The position numbers and the translations under genes were made by a program. DNA of 45,681 bases from Gemmataceae bacterium. GTDB lineage: Bacteria > Planctomycetota > Planctomycetia > Gemmatales > Gemmataceae. This document shows, piece by piece, positions 24,349 to 33,600 of this stretch (positions are counted from its first letter, which is position 1; the number at the start of each line of letters is the position of its first letter). The stretch is from contig SIAQ01000030.1 of assembly GCA_009697105.1 (NCBI GenBank), positions 1-45,681 of the forward strand, written 5' to 3'. The notes under the pieces are model-generated. The model made no database searches. It saw only the letters and a program-made list of their open reading frames with translations, and was not told the origin of the DNA.

Positions 24349-25581
24349 CTACGCCCGCAGCACATCGACAGCCGCGAAGTTTTCACCCAATACCTGTCGG
24401 CTAGGCACTCCCAGCCAGCGGTCGAGTACGGTGGCGTAAACCTGGCGGAAGTCGATCGCGAACGGCAGGTTGCCCTGCTGCAGATTGACGAGGCTCGGCT
24501 GCTGCCCGATGACGCCCGAACGCACCCGGTCGCCGACCAGCAATATCGGCGCCCCTGCGCCATGATCGGTGCCCCGGCTGCCGTTCTCATATCCGCGCCG
24601 ACCGAACTCGGAAAAGACCATGACCAGGATGCGCTCGCCCTGCCCGCGCTGAGCGAGATCGCGATAGAACGCACCGATCGAATCGGACACGTCGCGCATC
24701 AGATTCGCATGTGCCGGAAGTTGTGCGGCGTGCGTATCGAAGCCGTCCTGCGTCACGTAAAACAAGCGAGCGCCCAGGCCGGCATCAATCAATTGCGCCG
24801 CCAGCTTCAGGTGATTGCCCAGCGCTGACTGCGGGTACGGCACGCGCGGCTGATACGCCCGGCCAATGCTCGCCAGCCGGTCGGTGCTGGCGTAGGTCTG
24901 CACGGCGGTGCGCTGAACGAAATCGAGTAGGCTCGGCGATTCGCTTGGCCGAGAGACGCTATCGAGCAGTTCGCGTTGTCTCCGGCGGTCGACTGCTCCG
25001 GCGGCTAGCAGACGGAGTTGAAAATCGTCGAGCGTCGCAATCGACGGCACTCTCGCGGGCGCGCCGGTCAACGCCAACGGCGCGACTTCGTTCGCATTCG
25101 CCAGGTGAAACGACGCCGAGGCCGGCACATGCCGCAGCGCTCGGCCGATCCAGCCTTCGTTGAGCACATCGGCCATGCTCGCCGCCTGCCAGATATCCAT
25201 CGAGCGGAAGTGCGATTGGCTCGGATTCGGATAACCGACACCTTGCACGATGCACAGCGCGTTGTCTTGCAAGAGGCCGTGCAGCGAGGTCATCGCCGGG
25301 TGTAGGCCGACGTCGTCGTTGATGCGTAGCGGATTGGTGATGCGCAATGTGGGCCGAAGCCGGGCGTAGTTCGGATCGCGCAAGGGGACGACGGTATTCA
25401 GCCCGTCGTTGCCGCCGGTCAGCTGCACGACGACAAGGATGGTATCGCGCGCGCCTTGCCGAGCGGCGTCGGGCGTTTGGGCAACAGCGCGGCCGAGAAA
25501 ATTCGGCACCGCTCCCGTTAGTGCCACCATGCTCGACCCGGCGAGCGAGAACCGAAACATATCCCGGCGAGATAACGACAT
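24349..25581 (-). CDS. DUF1501 family secreted protein, DUF1800 partner
   Basis: A 410-residue protein. ATG 25581 follows GGAG and opens a Tat-like signal (MSLSRRDMFRFSLAGSSMVA). DUF1501 signatures are VVVQLTGGNDGLNTVVPLRD, SHFRSMDIWQAA and VFSEFGRRGYENGSRGTDHG. It is shorter than, and only distantly like, the DUF1501 protein at 9.0 kb. It follows the DUF1800 gene in the same direction, a pairing common in many bacteria, so the two products probably act together outside the cytoplasm. A family B palindrome lies in the 83-base gap between them. The biochemical role of the pair is not known to me. Confidence 0.92.
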   Translation of the reverse strand: MSLSRRDMFRFSLAGSSMVALTGAVPNFLGRAVAQTPDAARQGARDTILVVVQLTGGNDGLNTVVPLRDPNYARLRPTLRITNPLRINDDVGLHPAMTSLHGLLQDNALCIVQGVGYPNPSQSHFRSMDIWQAASMADVLNEGWIGRALRHVPASASFHLANANEVAPLALTGAPARVPSIATLDDFQLRLLAAGAVDRRRQRELLDSVSRPSESPSLLDFVQRTAVQTYASTDRLASIGRAYQPRVPYPQSALGNHLKLAAQLIDAGLGARLFYVTQDGFDTHAAQLPAHANLMRDVSDSIGAFYRDLAQRGQGERILVMVFSEFGRRGYENGSRGTDHGAGAPILLVGDRVRSGVIGQQPSLVNLQQGNLPFAIDFRQVYATVLDRWLGVPSRQVLGENFAAVDVLRA

Positions 25582-25600
25582 GATGAGACTCCGTTGGCTG

Positions 25601-25654
25601 CGTTTAGTGCTCGCGCGATGCCGTGCAAGCGTGGTATCCAACAGGCGCTAAACG
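25601..25654. repeat. Palindromic element, family B (short)
   Basis: CGTTTAGTGC (25601-25610) pairs with GCGCTAAACG (25645-25654) with one wobble; the interior is 34 bases and unpaired by eye. It sits inside the DUF1800-DUF1501 operon, 20 bases before the DUF1501 start codon. Confidence 0.75.
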
Positions 25655-25664
25655 TCGAATGCAC

Positions 25665-27107
25665 TTACATCAACTGAAACTCCGGTAGACATAATACCAA
25701 ATGGCACAGAGTGCGCGTACCGTGATTCGCAACATCATCCGGTGTCCAGTAGACTGGCAGGTTGCGCGGGGCCGCGCCGCTGGCGTATTGCGTCAAGCGT
25801 TCGCGCGCGGCGGCGGGCGCGTCGCCTTGCAGGAACAAGTCGAGCAGCAGGCCGAGCCGGCGCTGGGCGTCGTTCGCGCCATGCCGACGTAGCAACGCCG
25901 CCGGGTCGAGGCGACGCCCGAAGCGGGAATCGGTCGTCGAGGTCAGCGCCAGTGCGAAGTTCTGCCGTAGCAGGAACGTCTGGCCATTGAGCCAGGCGCG
26001 GCCGCCGTCCCAACCGGCGACGGAGGGCGGGAAAAACAGACGCTGGCCAAGCCCTTCGAGCGTCCGGGCAAGTTCGACCGTGCCGATTCCGCCCTGGCCC
26101 GCATCGCTCGCCCGCTGGCCTTCGAGAGCGCGGACGATACCGAGTACGTAGTCGATCGGCGACTTAATCTTGGCGCGATAGGCGCTTGCCGAGAAAAATA
26201 GGTTCGACCGCAGAACACGCTCGACGAGCGCACCGAAGTTCCACTCGCGGCGAAACTCCGTGGCCAACGGCTCGAGTAGTTCGGGCGATAGTTCCAGCGT
26301 ATCGCTGACGAGGAAACGCACCAACTTGCGAAGAATGAAATACGGCGCCGACTCTTGCTCCAAACAGATGCGGACGATGTCGTCCGCACCAAAGCGCCCG
26401 TTTTGCCCGAGGACGGACTTCTCGCCGTCGTCATGGTCGGCAGCGAGAAAGACGGCTCGGCCATTTTCGAGGCGCAGGCCCGTGAACGCCCTGGCCGCCT
26501 GACGGACGTTGTCCTCGGTGTAGTTGCGCTGCCCGGCCCGGCGTGCGTTGGTCACGCCCAGGCTGAAGAGTTCCATCAATTCGCGGGCGTAGTTCTCGTT
26601 CGGCTGTCGGCGTTGGCTTTGCACGGTGTCGAGCCAAACCATCATGGCCGGGTCGCGCGACATTTCACTTAGCAGCGTGCGAAAGCTGCCCTGAGCATGG
26701 CGGCGCATCACCTCGTACTGGCCGAGCATGAAGCCGGCGTTGCGAACTTTGGCGTTGCTGGTGGCGAAGTGGTTGTGCCAAAACAGCGTCAGCTTCTCGC
26801 GCAGCGGATGTTGGCTGTGGAGCATGCGGTACAGCCATAGCGCGGACAGGTTGTCGCCGGCGTTCGAGTCGGCGAGGCTGCGCGACATCGTTGCCCAGAG
26901 GTCATCGCCTGTCGCATCCGCCCGGCCTTGCAGTAGTGCCGTGATCGTGCGCTCGGGGCCGTCGCGCAATGCGGCTTGCAATTCATCCCAGCTGGCGCCG
27001 AATGCGGCCCGGCGATAGAGATGGCCGACCTTGCGCAAATCCCACGGCGCAGCGTCACTGGGCCGATAAGGTTCCCAGGCCGTGCGAGGATCGATGATTT
27101 GGGTCAT
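25665..27107 (-). CDS. DUF1800 family protein
   Basis: A 480-residue protein with DUF1800 motifs: VGHLYRRAAFGASWDELQAA near residue 27, LFWHNHFATSN in the first third, and NYARELMELFSLGVTN near the middle. No signal peptide is evident, which is usual for the family. ATG 27107 is the first start in the frame; the ribosome site (TTGGA) is weak. It is transcribed toward the DUF1501 gene, its common partner. Its function is not established; linkage to a Tat-exported DUF1501 protein suggests a cell-envelope or extracellular role. The length is within the family's usual range. Confidence 0.92.
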   Translation of the reverse strand: MTQIIDPRTAWEPYRPSDAAPWDLRKVGHLYRRAAFGASWDELQAALRDGPERTITALLQGRADATGDDLWATMSRSLADSNAGDNLSALWLYRMLHSQHPLREKLTLFWHNHFATSNAKVRNAGFMLGQYEVMRRHAQGSFRTLLSEMSRDPAMMVWLDTVQSQRRQPNENYARELMELFSLGVTNARRAGQRNYTEDNVRQAARAFTGLRLENGRAVFLAADHDDGEKSVLGQNGRFGADDIVRICLEQESAPYFILRKLVRFLVSDTLELSPELLEPLATEFRREWNFGALVERVLRSNLFFSASAYRAKIKSPIDYVLGIVRALEGQRASDAGQGGIGTVELARTLEGLGQRLFFPPSVAGWDGGRAWLNGQTFLLRQNFALALTSTTDSRFGRRLDPAALLRRHGANDAQRRLGLLLDLFLQGDAPAAARERLTQYASGAAPRNLPVYWTPDDVANHGTRTLCHLVLCLPEFQLM

Positions 27108-27133
27108 GTGTGATATCCAACAATGATGATACG

Positions 27134-27217
27134 CCCAAGCCCCAGGATGAGCGCAGCGATTCCTGGAGGGTGACGCCTTTACCCCCAGGAATCGCTGCGC
27201 TCATCCTGGGGCTTGGG
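27134..27217. repeat. Perfect 33-bp palindrome, family D
   Basis: Arms 27134-27166 and 27185-27217 are perfect complements around an 18-base loop; the arm contains CCAGGATGAGCGCAGCGATT. The right arm ends 2 bases before the stop codon of the DUF3352-like gene. A close relative is at 36868-36948. Confidence 0.96.
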
Positions 27218-27218
27218 G

Positions 27219-28940
27219 TTACTTTTTTCCCAGCCGCCACAGTACCTCATGCTGGTATTCGTTCGCCAAGTAGCGTGATTGCAGCGAAAGCGTGCCGAGC
27301 GATTCGGTCCAATCGAGGATCGCTTGCAACTCAGCCTTCGCGGTTTTGGGCGGAAGGGCCTGCTTGAGGATTAGCTCGGTAAGGCTGGTGTCGTAGTTGC
27401 CACGCGCGATATCCGCCAGGCCCGACGCCTTAAGAGTCGTCCGCATCGAGGCCGAGTTGACGGAGCCCGTTTTTGCTTTCTTGATCTCAGTCACGATATC
27501 CTTCGCCAACTCGGCGGTTGCGCTGAAGACGAATGAATCGCCGACGGCAACATAGGCCGGGCTGAAGTTGAAGCGGATGCCGTCGGGATCGCCTTCGACC
27601 TTTTTCGTTTCGGAAAAGGTGTAGCTGACGATGTTACACCCCTCGTGTTCCTCCTCCTTCAGATGCAGACCATACGCGAACGTTGCCAGCAAGGCACCTG
27701 AGCGGAGGATGCTGTTCAACTCTTTGGCGAACGACGGGTCGCGCGTGTCAACGACTAACGCGAATGCTGGAAACGGCGTGATCGGACGCGTCTTGTACGG
27801 GCGCTCCTTTTGCTGAGCGAAGACGAGGCGGTGATGAGGCCCCGCGTTATGCAAGAGCTTTGAAAGCTTGATGCCGCCGAGCAGCTTGGCGAGATTGCGA
27901 TCGCCATCCTCCAGGCCTTGAGCGTTCTTCTCGCCAAAGATTTCGCGGCGTTTGTCCCACATTTGACCAAGATCGAGATAGTACGAACTCGTGCCAATCG
28001 CCCGCGGCGGATTCAGCGGCGCGAAGGTTCCCGCGGCATCGCCGGGCGGAACGAGCATGTGGCGAATCGGGGCCATCCCGTCACTCCCCGCGGACATGCT
28101 GGCGGCGATGCGGTAATCGTCGCCTTCACGGACCAGCGATGCCGACAGATATGGCGCACGTTTGAGGACATCGGCCAAGCCACCGATGAGGAGCATCTGA
28201 AACGGGTCAACCGCAGCGGTGTTCAATCCATTCTGAAAGTTCTGATTCTTGCGAAGTTCTTCAAGATGCAACCAAGTCGCGGCAAGTGCGTCCTTCGGTT
28301 GCTTCGCGCGGGCGGCACGGAAGCCAGGCAGTTGTGCGATGTCGTCCACGCCGGGTTTAATGTCGAGCGCCAGCTTAAGCGCGGCCGACTCGCTGGCGAG
28401 GATCAAGGTGCCATCGGTGATTGCGAAGCTCAGATTCGAGCCGAGCTGGCCGATGTCGATGCCGTTGTACTTCTTGCGAACGATTTTGTCCTTCGATTCC
28501 TGCCGATCCAGTTCCTGCTGGAAGACGGTCAACGCCAACTCGACGAATTTTCGCAAGCGAGCCTCATCGCGCGATTGCAGAATGACAACAGCGCCACCCG
28601 GCGATGTCAGCTTGGCGGCGAGCACGACCCCGCCGGCACCCAGGTCGGCGACCAATTCATCTCGGCTCTGGCCAAGCTCTTTCTCGAAAAAGGCGATGAG
28701 CTGATAGAGCCGCTGAAAATTGGTCGTGTCATAAAGCTCGCGCCCGCCTGCCAATTTGAGTGCGTTCTGAAAGACGGCGTGCTTTTCGACGAGCGCAATC
28801 AGATCACCAGGGTTCTTGACCGTGACGACCCATTCCGCCTGGATCGGCACGAAACGCAGCGGGTCTTTCGGACCCTGTGCCGACGCGCCGCTTACGCTGA
28901 GCAAGAGAACCGCGAGAAGGCAAATCCAGCGCTGCGCCAT
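27219..28940 (-). CDS. Secreted protein resembling DUF3352 family
   Basis: A 573-residue protein. ATG 28940 is chosen because GAGG lies 7 bases upstream and a clean signal peptide follows (MAQRWICLLAVLLLSVSGAS); the ATG at 28958 has no ribosome site. The mature part has the alternating strand-helix pattern of DUF3352 proteins, with ADLGAGGVVLAAKL, GTLILASESAALKLALD and YVAVGDSFVFSATAELAKDI. No catalytic motif is visible. The family is common in planctomycetes and has no assigned role. It lies upstream of the DUF1800 gene in the same direction but is separated by a 33-bp hairpin, so it may be its own transcript. Confidence 0.85.
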   Translation of the reverse strand: MAQRWICLLAVLLLSVSGASAQGPKDPLRFVPIQAEWVVTVKNPGDLIALVEKHAVFQNALKLAGGRELYDTTNFQRLYQLIAFFEKELGQSRDELVADLGAGGVVLAAKLTSPGGAVVILQSRDEARLRKFVELALTVFQQELDRQESKDKIVRKKYNGIDIGQLGSNLSFAITDGTLILASESAALKLALDIKPGVDDIAQLPGFRAARAKQPKDALAATWLHLEELRKNQNFQNGLNTAAVDPFQMLLIGGLADVLKRAPYLSASLVREGDDYRIAASMSAGSDGMAPIRHMLVPPGDAAGTFAPLNPPRAIGTSSYYLDLGQMWDKRREIFGEKNAQGLEDGDRNLAKLLGGIKLSKLLHNAGPHHRLVFAQQKERPYKTRPITPFPAFALVVDTRDPSFAKELNSILRSGALLATFAYGLHLKEEEHEGCNIVSYTFSETKKVEGDPDGIRFNFSPAYVAVGDSFVFSATAELAKDIVTEIKKAKTGSVNSASMRTTLKASGLADIARGNYDTSLTELILKQALPPKTAKAELQAILDWTESLGTLSLQSRYLANEYQHEVLWRLGKK

Positions 28941-29329
28941 GGCGAACCTCGATTGCATGCCAATGAAGGGAGATGTTACTCGTTATACTCCGCGGGTCGC
29001 CGAATGTTTCAAAATCGCCTGCACGATTGTTGATAAACGCCAATTCCGATGACATCGCTTGCCGCGCGTATGGGCAGCCAACCTTGCGACCGGAAAAAAT
29101 ACCCTCGAAAGGCGATGGCGTAACTACATACGCAAATCAGCACTTCGCGCGACCGACCTACGAGGACGCGAGCACTGGCATGAATGCTGCTATCCCATAT
29201 TCCGCCGCAGAATGGCCTACGGAACTCTCCCGCCTCCAGGCTCTCCCGATCCTAAAACATCGCGCGCGAAATCCGCCTCTCGGCGGCGGCGGCGGCGCGC
29301 GCCGGTTCCATTCACTCCTGAGGAAAACG
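28941..29329. other. Divergent intergenic region, no gene seen
   Basis: This 389-base gap separates the divergent DUF3352-like and NarK genes. The NarK frame is open back to 28973, but those codons read as Arg/Pro/Gly-rich noise with a GGCGGCGGCGGC run near 29280-29300. Apart from the candidate minus-strand promoter I see no RNA gene and no palindrome of the kind found in nearly all other gaps. Confidence 0.6.
28982..29012 (-). promoter_or_regulatory. Candidate promoter of the DUF3352-like gene
   Basis: On the minus strand TTGAAA (29012-29007) and TATAAC (28987-28982) are 19 bases apart, 42 bases from the ATG. Both hexamers match 5/6, but the spacer is long. Confidence 0.35.
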
Positions 29330-30610
29330 ATGAAGATTCGCGACTTTCTGAAAGCGGGCCAAACGCCATCACTGTTTAGCGCATTTTTGTTCTTTGACAT
29401 CAGTTTTATGGTCTGGGTGCTGCTCGGCGCGCTGGCGAATTCCATCGTACCCGATCCGAACTTTCAACTCAACGAGACGCAGCGTGGCTTGATGATTGCG
29501 GTCCCGCTGCTGGGCGGAGCGGTGCTGCGGTTAGTCCTTGGCACGCTGACCGACTACATCGGGCCGCGCAAGACGGGTCTGATCGGACTGGGTTTGACGT
29601 ACATTCCGCTGCTGCTCGGCTGGTTATGGGCGGACAATATTGAGAAGATCATGGTGGTCGGAGCGCTCCTGGGCGTGGCCGGCGCGAGTTTCGCCGTCGC
29701 CCTGCCGCTCGCCAGCCGATGGTATCCGCCACAATATCAGGGCCTGGCGATGGGCATCGCCGGCGCTGGGAATAGTGGGACAGCCCTGGCGACGCTGTTC
29801 GTGCCACTCATCGCCCGTCAGTGGGGTTGGCACTCTGCCTTCGCAATTGCCATCATCCCGTTCAGCCTGACGACGCTCGTCTTCTATTTCTGCGCCAAGG
29901 ACAGCCCGAATCAGCCCGCACCGAAACCGTTCGGCGATTACCTCAAAGTCCTCGGCCAGCGCGATACGTGGTGGTTCTGTCTGTTCTATTCTGTTACGTT
30001 CGGCGGATTCGTCGGGTTGGCGAGCTTCCTCAACAGCTTCTTCAAGGTGCAGTACGATCTTGACCCGGTCATGGCCGGCATGTTCGCGACCATCTGCGTC
30101 GTCGCCGGCTCGTTGATGCGTCCCATCGGCGGGTTTCTCGCCGACCGGTTCGGCGGCATTCGCATGCTTGTCGTGCTCTACTCCTGCGTGCTCATCACGA
30201 TGCTCGGTCTCGGCGTTTTCGTTACGCCGATGGGGCTGGAGTTGCTGCCCAACAGCCTCTACGTCGGTACCGCGTTGATGTTTCTGTGCATGGGTTCGCT
30301 GGGATTGGGCAACGGATCGGTCTTCCAGCTTGTGCCATTGCGCTTCCCGAAAGAGATCGGCGTGATGACGGGCATCGTCGGCGCGGCAGGCGGCGTGGGC
30401 GGCTTCTTCCTGCCGACGGTGCTCGGTCTCATCAAAGACCAGACCGGCTCGTTCGCCGGCGGGTTCTTCTTGTTCGGCGCTAGCGGCTTGGTCTGCGCCG
30501 CCGCCATCGTCATTGTTGCCCGCTGCTGGGTCGGCGTATTCGTCACCGCAGGCGGCAGGGCAGTCACTGATGTAGTGATGGAACCGGTGACGCCGAGCCC
30601 CGCGACCTAA
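29330..30610 (+). CDS. narK: NarK/NasA-type nitrate/nitrite MFS transporter
   Basis: A 426-residue protein with about 12 membrane helices. The two nitrate-signature regions of the nitrate/nitrite porter family are readable: GIAGAGNSGTALATLFVPL and GIVGAAGGVGGFFLPTVLG, with MFS loop motifs GTLTDYIGPRK and GGFLADRFGG. Start ATG 29330 follows GAGGAAA; the upstream open frame is not coding. Family members bring in nitrate or exchange nitrate and nitrite across the inner membrane. No nitrate reductase or regulator gene is in the window. Its stop lies only 23 bases from the stop of the convergent FtsK-like gene, with no hairpin between them. Confidence 0.92.
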   Translation: MKIRDFLKAGQTPSLFSAFLFFDISFMVWVLLGALANSIVPDPNFQLNETQRGLMIAVPLLGGAVLRLVLGTLTDYIGPRKTGLIGLGLTYIPLLLGWLWADNIEKIMVVGALLGVAGASFAVALPLASRWYPPQYQGLAMGIAGAGNSGTALATLFVPLIARQWGWHSAFAIAIIPFSLTTLVFYFCAKDSPNQPAPKPFGDYLKVLGQRDTWWFCLFYSVTFGGFVGLASFLNSFFKVQYDLDPVMAGMFATICVVAGSLMRPIGGFLADRFGGIRMLVVLYSCVLITMLGLGVFVTPMGLELLPNSLYVGTALMFLCMGSLGLGNGSVFQLVPLRFPKEIGVMTGIVGAAGGVGGFFLPTVLGLIKDQTGSFAGGFFLFGASGLVCAAAIVIVARCWVGVFVTAGGRAVTDVVMEPVTPSPAT

Positions 30611-30633
30611 TCATTAGCCGGGATCATCGGCGT

Positions 30634-33600
30634 CTACGAGCGCAGTCCCGGCAGCGACTGAATCCATTCCGCACTCGGCAAAGCGTAGGGCCGAAATTTC
30701 TCGATGCGGCCTTGATCCTCGGTAAAGTACAGCGCCCGTTGCGGACCAAGTTTGGCGGCGATCGGCGAGTCCATCAGCGTGCTCGAATCCGCAGCGCTCA
30801 TCTGCATCATGACCCGCTGATCGAACTCGCGCATCGTCGGGCGGTCGATCATGCGTTGCAGATTGACGAGCGTGTCGCACCAGAGCAGCGTGAATACGCC
30901 GACCGGCGGGCCTTCCTTCAAGACATGCGTGAATTGCCGATAGGGCGTTTTGTCTTCGCCCTTTTTCGAGAAGCCGAAGTCGTCATCCGGTTTGCGCAGG
31001 TCGCGCAGCCGTTGCAAGCCGTACAGGAACAGGAAACGCGGCGGACCGCCAAGCTGACTTCGGCGATCGATCTCAGCCGCCAACTGATTCAATAACGCAC
31101 CCAACTCACGCAGAGGCCACAGGCGGATAGGTAAAGTATCGGTCAGAGTTTTCACCAGCTCTTCCGAAGCGGCATCCAGCGCCTGCCCGATGACGAGATC
31201 GACACATGGCTCCGCGCTGAGTGCGCTCAGGCTTATCAGACTCGAAACGGTCAGGCCGATGGCGAGATCTTCTTGCTGGCCGAGAATGAGCAGATTCGAG
31301 CCGCTTTGCTTGCGAAAGACGGCTGCGGTCGGATCCTTGATGGCGATCGCGTCGCCAAGCCAGGCGCTCGACGTAGTCCCTGACGGCTCGGCGGATTTCC
31401 AGCGTTCGATCAACAAGTGATTCGTCGCGAGATCGGCAGGGATAGCGCCTTCAAAGACGATCGGCTTCCGCACCGGCCAACTGGGAGAGACCATCGCGTG
31501 AACCTGCGTCAATAGTTCGTCGCGTTTGTTGTCGCCGAGCCAAACGACCTGGAACATGTGGTTGCCTTCGAGCATGCCGTGCATGGCGTTGTAAATGCCT
31601 TCGCCAGGCCGAGACAGCAAACGCGCCTCGGTGTTATCCCGGCTCAAGATCAGGTGGGCGTCGGCTTCACTGCATTGCAGGGCGATGCGCACCGCCATCT
31701 GGTCGATGGTGCTCCGCGCCAGACTGTACGCCCCGCCGATCGTTTGGGAGCCGAGCAGTACATGGATGCCGAACGCTCGGCCTTGACGCACGAGCCGATC
31801 CATCAGCAACGACGATTCACCGGCGATCTTGTCGTCCTCGATGAAGAACTCCTGGAATTCGTCAACGATCAGCATGACGCGCGGTAAGTACGGCACCTCG
31901 GGATGACTCTTCGCATGTTCGCGATAAGTCGCCAGGTCGTTGACGCCGGCCGAGCGATAGATTTCACCGCGTTTGCTCAGTTCGCCGTCGAGTTTCTGCA
32001 ACACGCTCAGGCCGAACTCGCGTTCGCTTTCGACGGCGATGACCTTGGCATGCGGCAGGTCGAACGAGGCGTATGCCTTGAACTCGACGCCTTTCTTGAA
32101 GTCGATGAGATAGAGTTCGATTTCGCGCGGGCTGTAGAACATGGCGAGCTGTGAGATGAGCACATGCAGCAGCGTCGATTTGCCCGATCCGGTCTTGCCG
32201 GCGACGAGCACATGCTGCGACGTGCCGAGACCGAGTTCGAGGTATTGCTTGCCCTGGGCGCCGAAGCGTCCGATCGGCACGCGGATGCCATTGGCCGTAT
32301 CGCCATGCCACCAGGTGTCGCGCACGGGCATGATCCACTCAAACGGGACCTCGACTTTGCTGGAGCGCACCGCCTCGTCGCCGACCTGTTTGAGCAACTC
32401 GGTGCAGCGCGCGGGTTCGGGGGACGTGGACAGCGTGAGCGGGTATTCGCCGAAATCGGTGTCTTCCCAGAGAAAGCGGTCTTTCTCCCAGTACAGGCAG
32501 GTGCAGACTTTTTCCAGATCGGCGAGGTTGAACCCGTGCGGCATCGGTTGCTTGAGATCGACCATGACGAACGTGTAGATGCCACACCGCGCGCCGGCGC
32601 TGGCGAGACTGACCAGGCGCCGGGCGGCATCCTCGCTGAAGTTGACCGGGAAATGCGCGATCACCAGAAAATGAAACGGCTCGGCGACTTCGCCTGCCTG
32701 GGCGTTGTACTCAGCCAGCGTTTCGTATTCATTGCGCAGATACTTTTGCAGCACGTTCTCCATGTGCAGCGTGAGGTTGGAGAGCCGTTCGTCAACCTGG
32801 GAGAGTTCGGTCCAGATGCGGTAGTCGATCAGTTTTTCATCGTGATCGGCAAGGTGCATGAACGCCGAGAAATTCTCACCGCGACCGACGGGGTCGATAA
32901 TCGTGGCGCGGACTTTGCCCGCGGGCATGGCAGTCCAGCAATGCAGGAGCAGGGCTTGCAACGCATCGATGGCGAGTTGCCTGGCTTCTCCGTGGGTGCG
33001 ATAGAGAACCGATGCACGCTGCGGAAACGGCAACAGCGCGGGATACGTCGCCTTGGAGAGATCGGGGCGTGGAAGCTGCGGATCGCTCGGCACGCCGCCG
33101 GGAAACATGTCGAGCGTCCAATGCATCTGCCCGATCGGCAGGCCCATCGGCAGCGCTTTGGGCAGGGTCAGTGGTTTGTCCCATGGGGGGAACCATTGCT
33201 CGCAATCGCGGGCCACCGCTTTGCAAGTTTGGAGGAAGCCGTCGCAGGCCTGTTTCCAATCGCGCAGCAAGGCGGTCCACTGCTGCGTATGCCATTGATG
33301 ATTTGCTTCGCGTTTTTGGCGGTATTCGTTCTCGACGAATTTGCAATCGGCGTCATACTGTTGCGACGCCTGGCGTTGGTCTTTTTCCAGCGATTCGTCA
33401 ATCGTGGCGGCTTCCTTGGGCTGTTGCTCGCCCTGTACAGCGTAGCGTTTCTTGAAGGTGCGTTCGATCGCGTGCAGCGCTTTGTCGCGTTTTTCACGCA
33501 GCTCTTCCAGGCTGGCACGCGTTTTTTCGGTCATCGTCCGCTGCAGGTCGCGGTTGCGTTGGAGGCTCTGGCGTTTCTTCGTGAGATATTTTTTCTTCGC

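Noticed and set aside
28973-29329. N-terminal extension of the NarK gene
   Set aside because: It has no membrane or family character, and GAGGAAA directly precedes ATG 29330.
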